Origin: Nocardia araoensis NBRC 100135
GTDB lineage: Bacteria; Actinomycetota; Actinomycetes; Mycobacteriales; Mycobacteriaceae
Direction of reading: 5' to 3'
Assembly (NCBI RefSeq): GCF_000308435.1
Contig: NZ_BAFR01000160.1
Location: forward strand, 1-49,692
DNA: 49,692 bases
Of the stretch, positions 8,167 to 15,447 are shown piece after piece. Under the pieces are notes generated by a model. The model worked only from the letters and a program-made list of their open reading frames with translations, was not told where the DNA came from and made no database searches. Numbering within the stretch: position 1 is the stretch's first letter; each line of letters opens with the position of its first letter. The translations under genes were made by a program, and so were the position numbers.

Positions 8167-8915
8167 TGCTTGACCTCCTGGCGTTCCCCCGAACGGTTGA
8201 ATCCACGCTCGCGCGCGACATCGGCGAGCAGACCCTTCAGTTGTTTCCGGCCCCGGTGCAGCCGGGACATCACCGTACCGATGGGAGTGCCCATGATGTC
8301 GGCGATCTCCTTGTACGGGAAACCCTCGACGTCGGCGTAGTACACCGCCATGCGGAACTCCTCGGGGAGTTCTTGCAGCGCGGCCTTGATGTCGTCGTCC
8401 GGCAACGCGTCCAGCGCCTCGACCTCGGCCGAGCGCAGCCCCTGCGAGGTGTGCTCCGCTGTGGCGGCCAACTGCCAGTCGGTGATCTCGTCGGTCGGAT
8501 ACTGCGCGGGCTGGCGCTGCTTCTTGCGGTAGGAGTTGATGTAGGTGTTGGTCAGGATCCGGTACAGCCAGGCACGCAGGTTGGTGCCCTCCCGGAACGA
8601 CTTGAAGCCCTGGTAGGCCTTCACGTAGGTCTCCTGGACCAGGTCCTCGGCGTCCGCCGGGTTCCTGGTCATCCGCAGCGCGGCGCCGTAGAGCTGGTCG
8701 AGCAGCGGGAGCGCGTCCCGTTCGAACCGCTGTGCCAGCTCGGCATCGTCGACGGCGGCGACATCGTCGGCCGCCACGTCATCGTCGCTCGTCACACCTG
8801 TCCCTTCGATCGCCGTACCTGCCAAATCTACCGGCATCGGCACATCGAAGGAGAATCCGCCGTCGGTCGGGGACACCTCGGTCCATACCGGACGGTCGTC
8901 GAGCAGCACGGGCAC
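8163..8915 (-). CDS. sigH: RNA polymerase sigma factor SigH (SigR-type ECF sigma)
   Basis: A 250-residue ECF sigma factor that governs the thiol-oxidative and heat stress response. Region 2 shows MTRNPADAEDLVQETYVKA and WLYRILTNTYINSYRKK; region 4 shows FPYKEIADIMGTPIGTVMSR. From the conserved RFERDALPLLDQLYG onward it follows the family closely. The GTG start at 8915 is chosen because GAGGAGA stands just upstream and a SigH-type promoter lies about 70 bases before it; it gives a longer, Asp-rich N terminus than the 216-residue M. tuberculosis protein. A shorter internal start is possible. Confidence 0.95.
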   Translation of the reverse strand: MPVLLDDRPVWTEVSPTDGGFSFDVPMPVDLAGTAIEGTGVTSDDDVAADDVAAVDDAELAQRFERDALPLLDQLYGAALRMTRNPADAEDLVQETYVKAYQGFKSFREGTNLRAWLYRILTNTYINSYRKKQRQPAQYPTDEITDWQLAATAEHTSQGLRSAEVEALDALPDDDIKAALQELPEEFRMAVYYADVEGFPYKEIADIMGTPIGTVMSRLHRGRKQLKGLLADVARERGFNRSGERQEVKQ

Positions 8916-8985
8916 AGGCGTCTCCTCGTCGTCTCATAGGGCCTGCTCACGCGGTGGAAATCAGTTCCAGCGCGGTGTACCGGCT

Positions 8986-9014
8986 ACAACATGCGCGACC
9001 CGTCCGGTGTTCCC
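8986..9014 (-). promoter_or_regulatory. SigH/SigR-type promoter of sigH
   Basis: On the minus strand the sequence reads GGGAACA, then GTTGT. The GGAAC and GTT cores are separated by 18 bases, matching the known SigH/SigR consensus (GGAAT/C, N18-19, GTT). It would start transcription about 65 bases before the sigH start codon, giving positive autoregulation. Confidence 0.8.
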
Positions 9015-9090
9015 ACCGACCATCGACCCCGGCGAATGCGCAGGAAATCCCGTTGCGGGCGGTGTCACGGCCGCCGTTAGGGTTTGGCCC

Positions 9091-9585
9091 ATGGCAGCAG
9101 GCTCGACCCCGGCGATCCGCGCGTTGACCCAGGCGAAGGTGTCCCATCGCGTGCACGCCTACAAGCACGATCCGCGCTCCGATTCCTACGGCACCGAGGC
9201 GGTCGACGCGCTCGGCGCCGAACTCGGGGTCGCGGCCGAGCAGATCTTCAAGACCTTGGTCATCGAACTCGCCACCGGCTCGCTCGCGGTGGCCGTGCTT
9301 CCGGTGCCGAACACGTTGTCGCTCAAGGCCGCCGCGGCGGCGCTGGGTGCGTCGAAGGCGAGCATGGCGGACAAAACGCGTGCGGAGAAGACGACCGGGT
9401 ACGTCCTCGGCGGAATCTCCCCGCTCGGTCAGCGCAAGCGGCTGCCCACCGTGATCGACGACTCGGCGCTGACCTGGGACCGGATGCTGTGCAGCGCCGG
9501 ACGGCGCGGACTGGAGATCGAGCTGGCGCCCACCGACCTGATCCGGCTGACCGCGGCGGTGACCGCACCCGTGACATCCGCGTAA
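9091..9585 (+). CDS. YbaK/EbsC-type aminoacyl-tRNA deacylase
   Basis: A 164-residue single-domain protein of the YbaK/ProX editing family. YbaK removes Cys wrongly attached to tRNA-Pro. Conserved segments include EQIFKTLVIEL with the family lysine, LPVPNTLSLKAAA, and GYVLGGISPLGQRKRLP with the Gly-Gly-Ile-Ser-Pro motif. The ATG at 9091 gives the usual length. It is transcribed divergently from sigH, with the SigH-type promoter between them pointing away. Confidence 0.92.
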   Translation: MAAGSTPAIRALTQAKVSHRVHAYKHDPRSDSYGTEAVDALGAELGVAAEQIFKTLVIELATGSLAVAVLPVPNTLSLKAAAAALGASKASMADKTRAEKTTGYVLGGISPLGQRKRLPTVIDDSALTWDRMLCSAGRRGLEIELAPTDLIRLTAAVTAPVTSA

Positions 9586-9651
9586 TTCGGCCAAGATCGC
9601 CGCGATCTGTGCGTTACTGAACTCGCCAGATCGATCCGACTCGAGGATGTG

Positions 9652-9957
9652 ATGCGAATGTCTACGCAGCAGCGTTTGCGCACCCTGATCGTCGCGTTGT
9701 TCGGAGCTCTCGTCTTGGCTCTCGGTTCGGTAACGCTCTCCGCCCCGGAGGCGGCCGCCGCGCCGGACAGACCGCCGCTCACGCAGGCCGGCGATTCCGT
9801 GTTCGACTTCGACGGTCAGGGTTCGAAGAGTGACGACAAGGCCGGGAAAGCCGAGAAGCTGAGCGGCAATGTCACCACCAAGTTGATCGACTTGGTCGCC
9901 GGAATCATCAAGTGCGGACTGAACATCGCTTCACCCAGCGTGAAGTGCAGTTTATAA
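9652..9957 (+). CDS. Small secreted protein of unknown function
   Basis: A protein of about 101 residues with a classical signal peptide: a basic start, the hydrophobic core LIVALFGALVLALG, and an Ala-rich cleavage region (EAAAAPD). The mature part is about 64 residues, hydrophilic and Gly/Lys/Asp-rich, then a C-terminal helix IDLVAGIIKCGLNIA. Two cysteines near the C terminus could form a disulfide. I do not recognise the family. The start could be ATG 9652 or ATG 9658, with GAGG upstream. A large hairpin follows the stop. Confidence 0.7.
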   Translation: MRMSTQQRLRTLIVALFGALVLALGSVTLSAPEAAAAPDRPPLTQAGDSVFDFDGQGSKSDDKAGKAEKLSGNVTTKLIDLVAGIIKCGLNIASPSVKCSL

Positions 9958-9961
9958 CTGG

Positions 9962-9978
9962 CAGCGCCTGCGGCGCTG
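9962..9978 (+). repeat. Dispersed intergenic repeat, copy 1
   Basis: The 17-base core CAGCGCCTGCGGCGCTG begins 5 bases after the secreted-protein stop. It is an imperfect palindrome. The similarity to copy 2 (12778-12794, opposite strand) continues for about 30 more bases (GTGT, W, CGCGGCC, then TGGCTCG). Copy 3 lies at 18432-18448. Confidence 0.75.
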
Positions 9979-9981
9979 CGT

Positions 9982-10075
9982 GTTCGCGGCCCCCTCATGG
10001 CTCGCGTCCGAGTGGCCACCGCTAGCGACTTCGTCGCGGACGCGGGGCCACCCGGACGCGAGCCGGGCCGCGAAC
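9982..10075. terminator. Long stem-loop between convergent genes
   Basis: Three consecutive arm pairs build a stem of about 28 bp: GTTCGCGGCC with GGCCGCGAAC, GGCTCGCGTCCG with CGGACGCGAGCC, and GTGGCC with GGCCAC, around a loop of about 28 bases. It separates the secreted-protein gene from the convergent SRAP gene and may end both transcripts, though it lacks a T tail. It partly coincides with the right half of dispersed repeat copy 1. Confidence 0.6.
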
Positions 10076-10091
10076 GGCACAATCTCCGCGC

Positions 10092-10880
10092 TCAGAGCAG
10101 GCTGATCTGCTCGGCTTGCTTCTGATCCTCCACGCGGGCGAGCAGTTCCGGGCCGTTGTTGCGCACGCTGTTGACCAGGGCAGGGACCGGGCGAGGCACA
10201 ATTCCGGCGACGACCTCCTCGGACGGCGTCTCCAGTAGGCTCGCCGGGGCCGGGTGATCAGGGTCGAGCCACGCGTCCCAGTGCTCCTGCGGCATGGGCA
10301 GCGGCATCCGGTCGTGGACGCGGGTGAGGTCGCCGACCGCGTCGGTGGTCAGGATGGTGCACGACAGCAGCGGTTCGCTTTCCGGCTGCGACCGGTCGCG
10401 CCAGACCGACCACAGACCGGCCATGTAGAGCCGGGAACCGTCCGCGTTGGCCATGTAGTACGGCTGCTTGGCGACCTTGCCTTTCGCGCCCTTTTCGCCG
10501 TTCGGCTCGACGACCCACTCGTACCAGCCGTCCATCGGCACCAGGCAGCGCCGGTACTTCACCGCGTCACGGAAGGACGGCGTGGTCGCGGCCTTGTCGG
10601 CGCGGGCATTGAACAGCGGTTTGCCTTTGACGGGGACGCCGGGCTCGGCCGCTTTCGTCCACACCGGGATCAGTCCCCAGCGCATGCGCCGGATACGCAT
10701 TCTCGGGTCGTCGTCTTCGCGGCCTTGGTCGTGCCGCTCGACCACGGTGAGCACCTGGGTCGTCGGGGCAACGTTGTAATTGGTGAACGAGCTCTCGTCG
10801 GCCGCGCCGGTCTCATCGATCGCATCCAACTCGACCGCGAGCCTGCCGGGATTGGTCGTGGTCGCATATCGTCCGCACAT
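10092..10880 (-). CDS. SOS response-associated peptidase family protein (SRAP, Rv3226c-like)
   Basis: A 262-residue SRAP protein, the bacterial YedK/human HMCES family that crosslinks to abasic sites in single-stranded DNA through the N-terminal cysteine. After removal of Met, Cys2 is exposed (MCGRYATT), so the start is set at 10880. Other active-site residues are visible: Asn in FNARADKA, Glu in DGWYEW and His in VHDRMPLPM. The frame extends upstream to 11195 but that part is non-conserved. Its neighbourhood, before aroA, matches M. tuberculosis. Confidence 0.94.
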   Translation of the reverse strand: MCGRYATTTNPGRLAVELDAIDETGAADESSFTNYNVAPTTQVLTVVERHDQGREDDDPRMRIRRMRWGLIPVWTKAAEPGVPVKGKPLFNARADKAATTPSFRDAVKYRRCLVPMDGWYEWVVEPNGEKGAKGKVAKQPYYMANADGSRLYMAGLWSVWRDRSQPESEPLLSCTILTTDAVGDLTRVHDRMPLPMPQEHWDAWLDPDHPAPASLLETPSEEVVAGIVPRPVPALVNSVRNNGPELLARVEDQKQAEQISLL

Positions 10881-11046
10881 ATCCCGATAGTCCCACTCGC
10901 CACCGACAACGTCGGAGACAATTGGTGCATAGCTGGTGACCTGTTGAGAGTTGTGACATAGCATTCTCTCATCGAACGGACGGGCCGCCCGTCCACTCGG
11001 ACACACGCATCGACCGTCCACCGCAGACGGCAAGAGGAGAACCACT

Positions 11047-12555
11047 GTGACATCCACCGACACCAAACCGGCCGACCACGACACGGCACTGACGTCGGTC
11101 AATCCGGCGACAGGCGAGGTGATCGGCACGCACGTCATCGCCGACGACGCCGCGGTGGCCGCCGCGGTCGCCAAGGCTCGCGCAGCGGCCGCCACCTGGG
11201 GCGCGCTGAGTTTCGATCAGCGGCGCACGCATCTGCTGCGCTGGTCGAGCAAACTGGTGCAGAAATCGGACGAATTCTGCGCACTGATCCACGCCGAGAA
11301 CGGCAAGCCGCTCGACGACGCCTTCCTGGAATTGATGCTCGCGCTCGAGCACATCTCCTGGGCGGCCAAGAACGCGAAGAAGGTGCTCGGCCCCAAGCGG
11401 GTCTCCCCCGGCGCGCTGATGTCGAACTTCAGCGCTCGGCTCGAGCAGCGCCCGCTCGGCGTCGTCGGCGTGATCGGCCCGTGGAACTACCCGGTCTACA
11501 CGCCGAACGGTTCCATCGCCTACGCGCTGGCCGCGGGCAACACCGTCGTGTTCAAGCCGAGCGAATACTCCACCGGCATCGGCAACTTCCTCGCCGACGC
11601 GTTCGCCGAAGCCAATCGGGAACTGCCCGAGGGCGTTTTCACCACGATCAACGGCTACGGCGCAACGGGCGCGGCGCTGGTCCGCTCGGACGTCGACAAG
11701 ATCGCGTTCACCGGCTCCACCGCCACCGGTAAGCGGATCATGGCCGCTGCCGCCGAACGACTCACCCCCGTGCTGCTGGAATGCGGCGGCAAGGACGCGG
11801 TGATCGTCGCCGCCGACGCCGACATCAAGGCCGCGGCGGACGCGGTCGCCTGGGGCGCCACCGCCAACAGCGGACAGACCTGCGCGGGCGTCGAGCGGGT
11901 CTACGTGGACCGCTCGGTGCGCGAGGAGTTCGTCGCGGAGGTCAAGCGCATCCTCACCGACGTCAAGCCGGGTTCCGGCGACAAGGCCTCCTACGGCCCG
12001 ATGACCATGCCGAGCCAGATCGACATCGTCCGCCGCCACATCGATGACGCGCTGAAGAGCGGCGGCACCGCGGTGCTCGGCGGTCCCGAGTCGGTCAAGG
12101 CGCCCTTCATCGAGCCGGTCGTGCTGGTCGACGTGGACGAGAACTCCGAGGCGGTGTGCGAGGAGACCTTCGGCCCGACCATCACCATCCGCACCGTCGA
12201 CAGTGTCGACGAAGCGGTGGAGTTGGCCAACAATTCCAAGTACGGCCTCTCCTCTGCGGTCTACTCGAAGAAGAACGGCCTCAATATCGCGCGCAAGCTG
12301 CGCGTGGGCGCCACCTCGGTGAACTCCGTGCTCGCCTTCGCCGCCATTCCCGGCCTGCCCTTCGGCGGCGTCGGCGATTCCGGCATCGGCCGCATCCACG
12401 GCGAACCGGGTCTGCGCGAGTTCACCCGCCCGCACTCGATCGCGGTGCAGCGCTTCACCGTTCCCGGTATGGCGCTGCTGAGCTACAGCCGCACCGACTC
12501 CACGATGAAGCTGCTGCGCAAGCTCGTCCCGTTCCTGCACGGGCGGCACAAGTAG
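11047..12555 (+). CDS. NAD(P)-dependent aldehyde dehydrogenase
   Basis: A 502-residue aldehyde dehydrogenase that oxidises aldehydes to acids. The cofactor site starts at VIGPWNYPVY, the catalytic base is Glu245 in LLECGGKDA, and the nucleophile is Cys279 in NSGQTCAGVER. The C-terminal FGGVGDSGIGRIHG and a final hydrophobic/basic tail (FTVPGMALLSYS) resemble the ALDH3/fatty-aldehyde branch, which is often membrane associated. A fatty-aldehyde substrate would fit the alkane genes elsewhere in the window, but this is inference. The GTG start has AGGAG about 8 bases upstream. It is divergent from the SRAP gene. Confidence 0.9.
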   Translation: MTSTDTKPADHDTALTSVNPATGEVIGTHVIADDAAVAAAVAKARAAAATWGALSFDQRRTHLLRWSSKLVQKSDEFCALIHAENGKPLDDAFLELMLALEHISWAAKNAKKVLGPKRVSPGALMSNFSARLEQRPLGVVGVIGPWNYPVYTPNGSIAYALAAGNTVVFKPSEYSTGIGNFLADAFAEANRELPEGVFTTINGYGATGAALVRSDVDKIAFTGSTATGKRIMAAAAERLTPVLLECGGKDAVIVAADADIKAAADAVAWGATANSGQTCAGVERVYVDRSVREEFVAEVKRILTDVKPGSGDKASYGPMTMPSQIDIVRRHIDDALKSGGTAVLGGPESVKAPFIEPVVLVDVDENSEAVCEETFGPTITIRTVDSVDEAVELANNSKYGLSSAVYSKKNGLNIARKLRVGATSVNSVLAFAAIPGLPFGGVGDSGIGRIHGEPGLREFTRPHSIAVQRFTVPGMALLSYSRTDSTMKLLRKLVPFLHGRHK

Positions 12556-12561
12556 GATTCC

Positions 12562-12604
12562 CACGGCCGGGCCGGGCACTCGACCTCGAGTACCCGGCCC
12601 CGTG
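12562..12604 (+). terminator. Hairpin after the aldehyde dehydrogenase gene
   Basis: GGGCCGGG pairs with CCCGGCCC; inside, ACTCG pairs with CGAGT around an ACCT loop, and the outer CACGG pairs with CCGTG. The stem is very stable and starts a few bases after the stop. It has no T run, as is common in actinomycetes. Confidence 0.75.
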
Positions 12605-12777
12605 CCGTAGGTGGTACCTGCGGCGATCCGCTAGGTGAAGGCCCGGTCGAGCCGAGTCGACAACCAGCCACGACAGACCGCGCACCGGAATGGAGCTTCG
12701 ATACCGACGTGCCCAGCGCACCGCAACCCCGTCTTTCGAGCGAAGCGAGACCGAGCCACCAGAGGGCCGCGTACACC

Positions 12778-12794
12778 CAGCGCCGCAGGCGCTG
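12778..12794 (-). repeat. Dispersed intergenic repeat, copy 2
   Basis: On the minus strand it reads CAGCGCCTGCGGCGCTG, identical to copies 1 and 3. The following bases on that strand (GTGTACGCGGCCCTC, then GGTGGCTCG) parallel copy 1. It lies about 30 bases upstream of aroA. Confidence 0.75.
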
Positions 12795-12823
12795 GCAAAC
12801 CAACACCGTGTGATGATGGACGA

Positions 12824-14116
12824 GTGAACTTCTGGCCAGCGCCCCATGTCGAGGTCCCCGTACACGCGACCGTGACCCTGCCCGGATCGAAATCCATCAC
12901 GAACCGGGCGCTCATCCTGGCCGCCCTTGCCGACGGTCCGTCCACCATCACCGGTGCGCTGCGCAGCCGGGACACGAACCTGATGATCGCCGCGCTGCGC
13001 GCGCTCGGCGCGGACATCGAGGGCGCGCGCGACACGCTCACCGTCACCCCGGCGCCGCTGGGCGGCGGCACGGTCGACTGCGGGCTCGCGGGCACGGTGA
13101 TGCGCTTCCTGCCGCCGGTCGCCGCCCTGGCGTCGGGCGATGTCGCGTTCGACGGTGACGAACAGGCCAGGATCCGGCCGCTGCGCACGATCCTGGACGC
13201 GCTGCGCTCGCTCGGCGCCGATATCGACGGCGACGCACTGCCGTTCACCGTGCACGGCAAGGGCGCGCTGCGCGGCGGCACTGTGACGATCGACGCGTCC
13301 GGGTCGTCGCAGTTCGTCTCGGGCCTGCTGCTGTCGGCCGCGCGCTTCGACGAGGGCTTGGTGGTGCACCACGACGGCAAGGCGCTGCCGTCGATGCCGC
13401 ACATCGAGATGACCGTGGAAATGCTGCGGCGCGCCGACGTGCGGGTGCAGGCGCCCGCGGACAGCTTCAAAGCGCAGACCTGGACCGTGGAGCACGGGCC
13501 GATCCGCGCCGTGGACTGGGAGATCGAGCCCGATCTGTCCAACGCCACCCCGTTCCTGGCCGCGGCCGCGGTCACGGGCGGCACGGTCAGCATCCCGCAC
13601 TGGCCGCGGCTGACCACGCAGCCGGGCGACGTCATCCGCGAGATCCTCGTGCGGATGGGCGCGGAAGCGCGGATCTTCGACGGCGTGCTCACCGTGCACG
13701 GCCCCGACCGGCTCGCAGGCATCGATATCGACCTGCACGACGTTGGTGAGCTGACGCCCACCGTCGCCGCGCTGGCCGCGCTGGCCGACTCCCCGTCCGT
13801 GCTGCGCGGCATCGCGCATCTGCGCGGTCACGAGACCGACCGGCTGGCCGCGCTGTCCACCGAGATCAACCGCCTCGGCGGCAAGGTGACCGAGACCGCG
13901 GACGGACTGGAGATCGTGCCCACCGAACTGCACGGCGGCAAGTGGCATTCCTACGCCGATCACCGGATGGCCACGGCCGGAGCCATTCTCGGCCTGCGGG
14001 TACCCGGGATCGAGATCGAGGACATCGGGACCACGGCCAAGACCCTGCCGAACTTCGTCGCGTTGTGGGAGCAGATGCTCGACCCCGCGCTATCCGACGA
14101 AGGAGCGGCGCACTGA
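12824..14116 (+). CDS. aroA: 3-phosphoshikimate 1-carboxyvinyltransferase (EPSP synthase)
   Basis: A 430-residue EPSP synthase, which joins shikimate 3-phosphate and phosphoenolpyruvate in aromatic amino acid synthesis. Signature segments are PGSKSITNRALILAAL at the N terminus, LAGTVMRFLPP, ASGSSQFVSGLLL and RGHETDRLAAL, plus the C-terminal YADHRMATAGAILGL. The GTG start at 12824 gives the family N terminus; the open frame upstream is Arg-rich and non-conserved. The stop overlaps the rsgA reading frame. As in M. tuberculosis, aroA and rsgA form a pair. Confidence 0.96.
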   Translation: MNFWPAPHVEVPVHATVTLPGSKSITNRALILAALADGPSTITGALRSRDTNLMIAALRALGADIEGARDTLTVTPAPLGGGTVDCGLAGTVMRFLPPVAALASGDVAFDGDEQARIRPLRTILDALRSLGADIDGDALPFTVHGKGALRGGTVTIDASGSSQFVSGLLLSAARFDEGLVVHHDGKALPSMPHIEMTVEMLRRADVRVQAPADSFKAQTWTVEHGPIRAVDWEIEPDLSNATPFLAAAAVTGGTVSIPHWPRLTTQPGDVIREILVRMGAEARIFDGVLTVHGPDRLAGIDIDLHDVGELTPTVAALAALADSPSVLRGIAHLRGHETDRLAALSTEINRLGGKVTETADGLEIVPTELHGGKWHSYADHRMATAGAILGLRVPGIEIEDIGTTAKTLPNFVALWEQMLDPALSDEGAAH

Positions 14117-15114
14117 GCCGGGGAGGACGATCCGCGGCCAGCTACGACGAATCCGACGTCCGGGTTCGTCCCGGGCGCAGTTCCCGACCCCGCACCAAGA
14201 CCCGTCCGCAGCACAGCGACGCCGAGCAGGCCATGGTGGTGGCGGTCGACCGGGGCCGGTGGGGATGCGTCCTCGGCGGCGATCCGGATCGCCGCATCGT
14301 CGCGATGCGCGCCCGGGAACTGGGCCGCACTCCGATCGTGGTCGGCGACCAGGTGGACGTGGTGGGCGATCTGTCCGGGCGACCGGACACCCTCGCGCGC
14401 ATCGTCCGGGTCGCCGACCGCAGGACGGTGCTGCGCCGCACCGCCGACGACACCGATCCGTTCGAGCGCATCGTGGTCGGCAACGCGCAGCGGCTGTTCA
14501 TCGTCGTCGCGCTCGCCGATCCGCCGCCGCGCACCGGCTTCGTGGAGCGCGCCATGGTCGCCGCGTACGCCGGTGGGCTGCAACCGGTTCTGTGCCTGAC
14601 CAAGCACGATCTGGCGGCCGACTCCGAATTCGCCGCCGCCTTCGAGGATCTCGATCTCACCATCGTCTACGGCGGCATCGACGATCCGCTCGATCCGGTG
14701 CTGGATCTGCTCACCGATCACCTCACCGCGCTGATCGGCCACTCCGGGGTGGGCAAGTCCACGCTGGTGAATCGTCTTGTGCCCGATGCGGAGCGGGCGG
14801 TGGGCGAGGTGTCGGGGGTGGGCAAGGGCAAGCACACCTCCACCCAATCGGTCGCGCTCCCGCTGCCCAGGGGCGGCTGGGTCATCGACACGCCGGGCGT
14901 GCGGTCGTTCGGCCTGGCCCACATCACCCCGGACGACGTCATCGCCGCCTTCACCGACCTCGCCGACGCTATCGAGGACTGTCCGCGGGGCTGCACCCAC
15001 CTCGGTCCGCCCGCCGATCCCGAATGCGCGCTGGACCAATTGCCGGGCAAGGAACACCGGGTGGCCGCCATCCGCCGTCTGCTCGTCGCCCTGAACTCCA
15101 ACGATCCCTGGTAA
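14113..15114 (+). CDS. rsgA: Ribosome small subunit-dependent GTPase A
   Basis: A 333-residue circularly permuted GTPase that helps late 30S maturation. The order of G motifs is permuted, as in the family: G4 (LTKHDL) precedes G1 (GHSGVGKSTL) and G3 (DTPGV). The zinc-binding C-terminal region shows CPRGCTH with a later Cys. The N-terminal RPGRSSRPRTKTRPQHSDAE matches the mycobacterial protein, but no ATG, GTG or TTG lies before it in frame. The only candidate is CTG 14113, overlapping the aroA stop; the first ATG (14233) would delete the conserved N terminus. Confidence 0.9.
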   Translation: MSRGGRSAASYDESDVRVRPGRSSRPRTKTRPQHSDAEQAMVVAVDRGRWGCVLGGDPDRRIVAMRARELGRTPIVVGDQVDVVGDLSGRPDTLARIVRVADRRTVLRRTADDTDPFERIVVGNAQRLFIVVALADPPPRTGFVERAMVAAYAGGLQPVLCLTKHDLAADSEFAAAFEDLDLTIVYGGIDDPLDPVLDLLTDHLTALIGHSGVGKSTLVNRLVPDAERAVGEVSGVGKGKHTSTQSVALPLPRGGWVIDTPGVRSFGLAHITPDDVIAAFTDLADAIEDCPRGCTHLGPPADPECALDQLPGKEHRVAAIRRLLVALNSNDPW

Positions 15115-15134
15115 TCGCCTCAGCCGTCCGAGAC

Positions 15135-15332
15135 TCAGTCGAAAAGCCGGCCGATCATCGCGCTCTGCCCACTTTGCAGCACATGCGCGGCGGTCAGCGG
15201 AATCCAGAAGCACTCCAACTTCGTCGGCGGGGCCAAGCCGTCGTGGTCCTCCTGACTCGCCCACCGTTCGGGTGTGGTTCGGTGTAACGCGAGCTGGAAG
15301 AAGTGACGCCGGTGCGTCTGTAGCACACAACT
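15135..15332 (-). pseudogene. Possible C-terminal remnant of a NUDIX hydrolase
   Basis: The minus-strand frame contains RRHFFQLALHRTTPERW, then CFWIPLTAAHVLQSGQ and SAMIGRLFD, ending at 15135. This resembles the end of NUDIX proteins, in which a 'RHFFxL' strand and a 'WxPL...GQ.A.LGRL' terminus are common. No NUDIX box precedes it; the upstream residues are Arg/Cys-rich and the frame runs into secA1. I read it as a decayed fragment between rsgA and secA1. The family match rests on memory of the pattern only. Confidence 0.45.
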
Positions 15333-15403
15333 TTCTCTCGCCGGACACGCGTGGACACGACGGTAAATCCCCTTGCGAAGACGCTTCGACATACGGAAAA
15401 CAA

Positions 15404-15435
15404 CGAAGGCGCCCAGGAAACCCTGAGCGCCTTCG
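15404..15435 (-). terminator. Rho-independent terminator of secA1
   Basis: CGAAGGCGC pairs with GCGCCTTCG, and inside CAGG pairs with CCTG around an AAAC loop. On the minus strand the stem is followed by TTGTTTTCC. It lies 13 bases beyond the secA1 stop. Confidence 0.9.
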
Positions 15436-15447
15436 TGATTCAGCGGA

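Noticed and set aside
12635..12823. Longer N terminus for AroA
   Set aside because: This part runs through dispersed repeat copy 2 and is Arg/Pro-rich; GTG 12824 gives the family N terminus.
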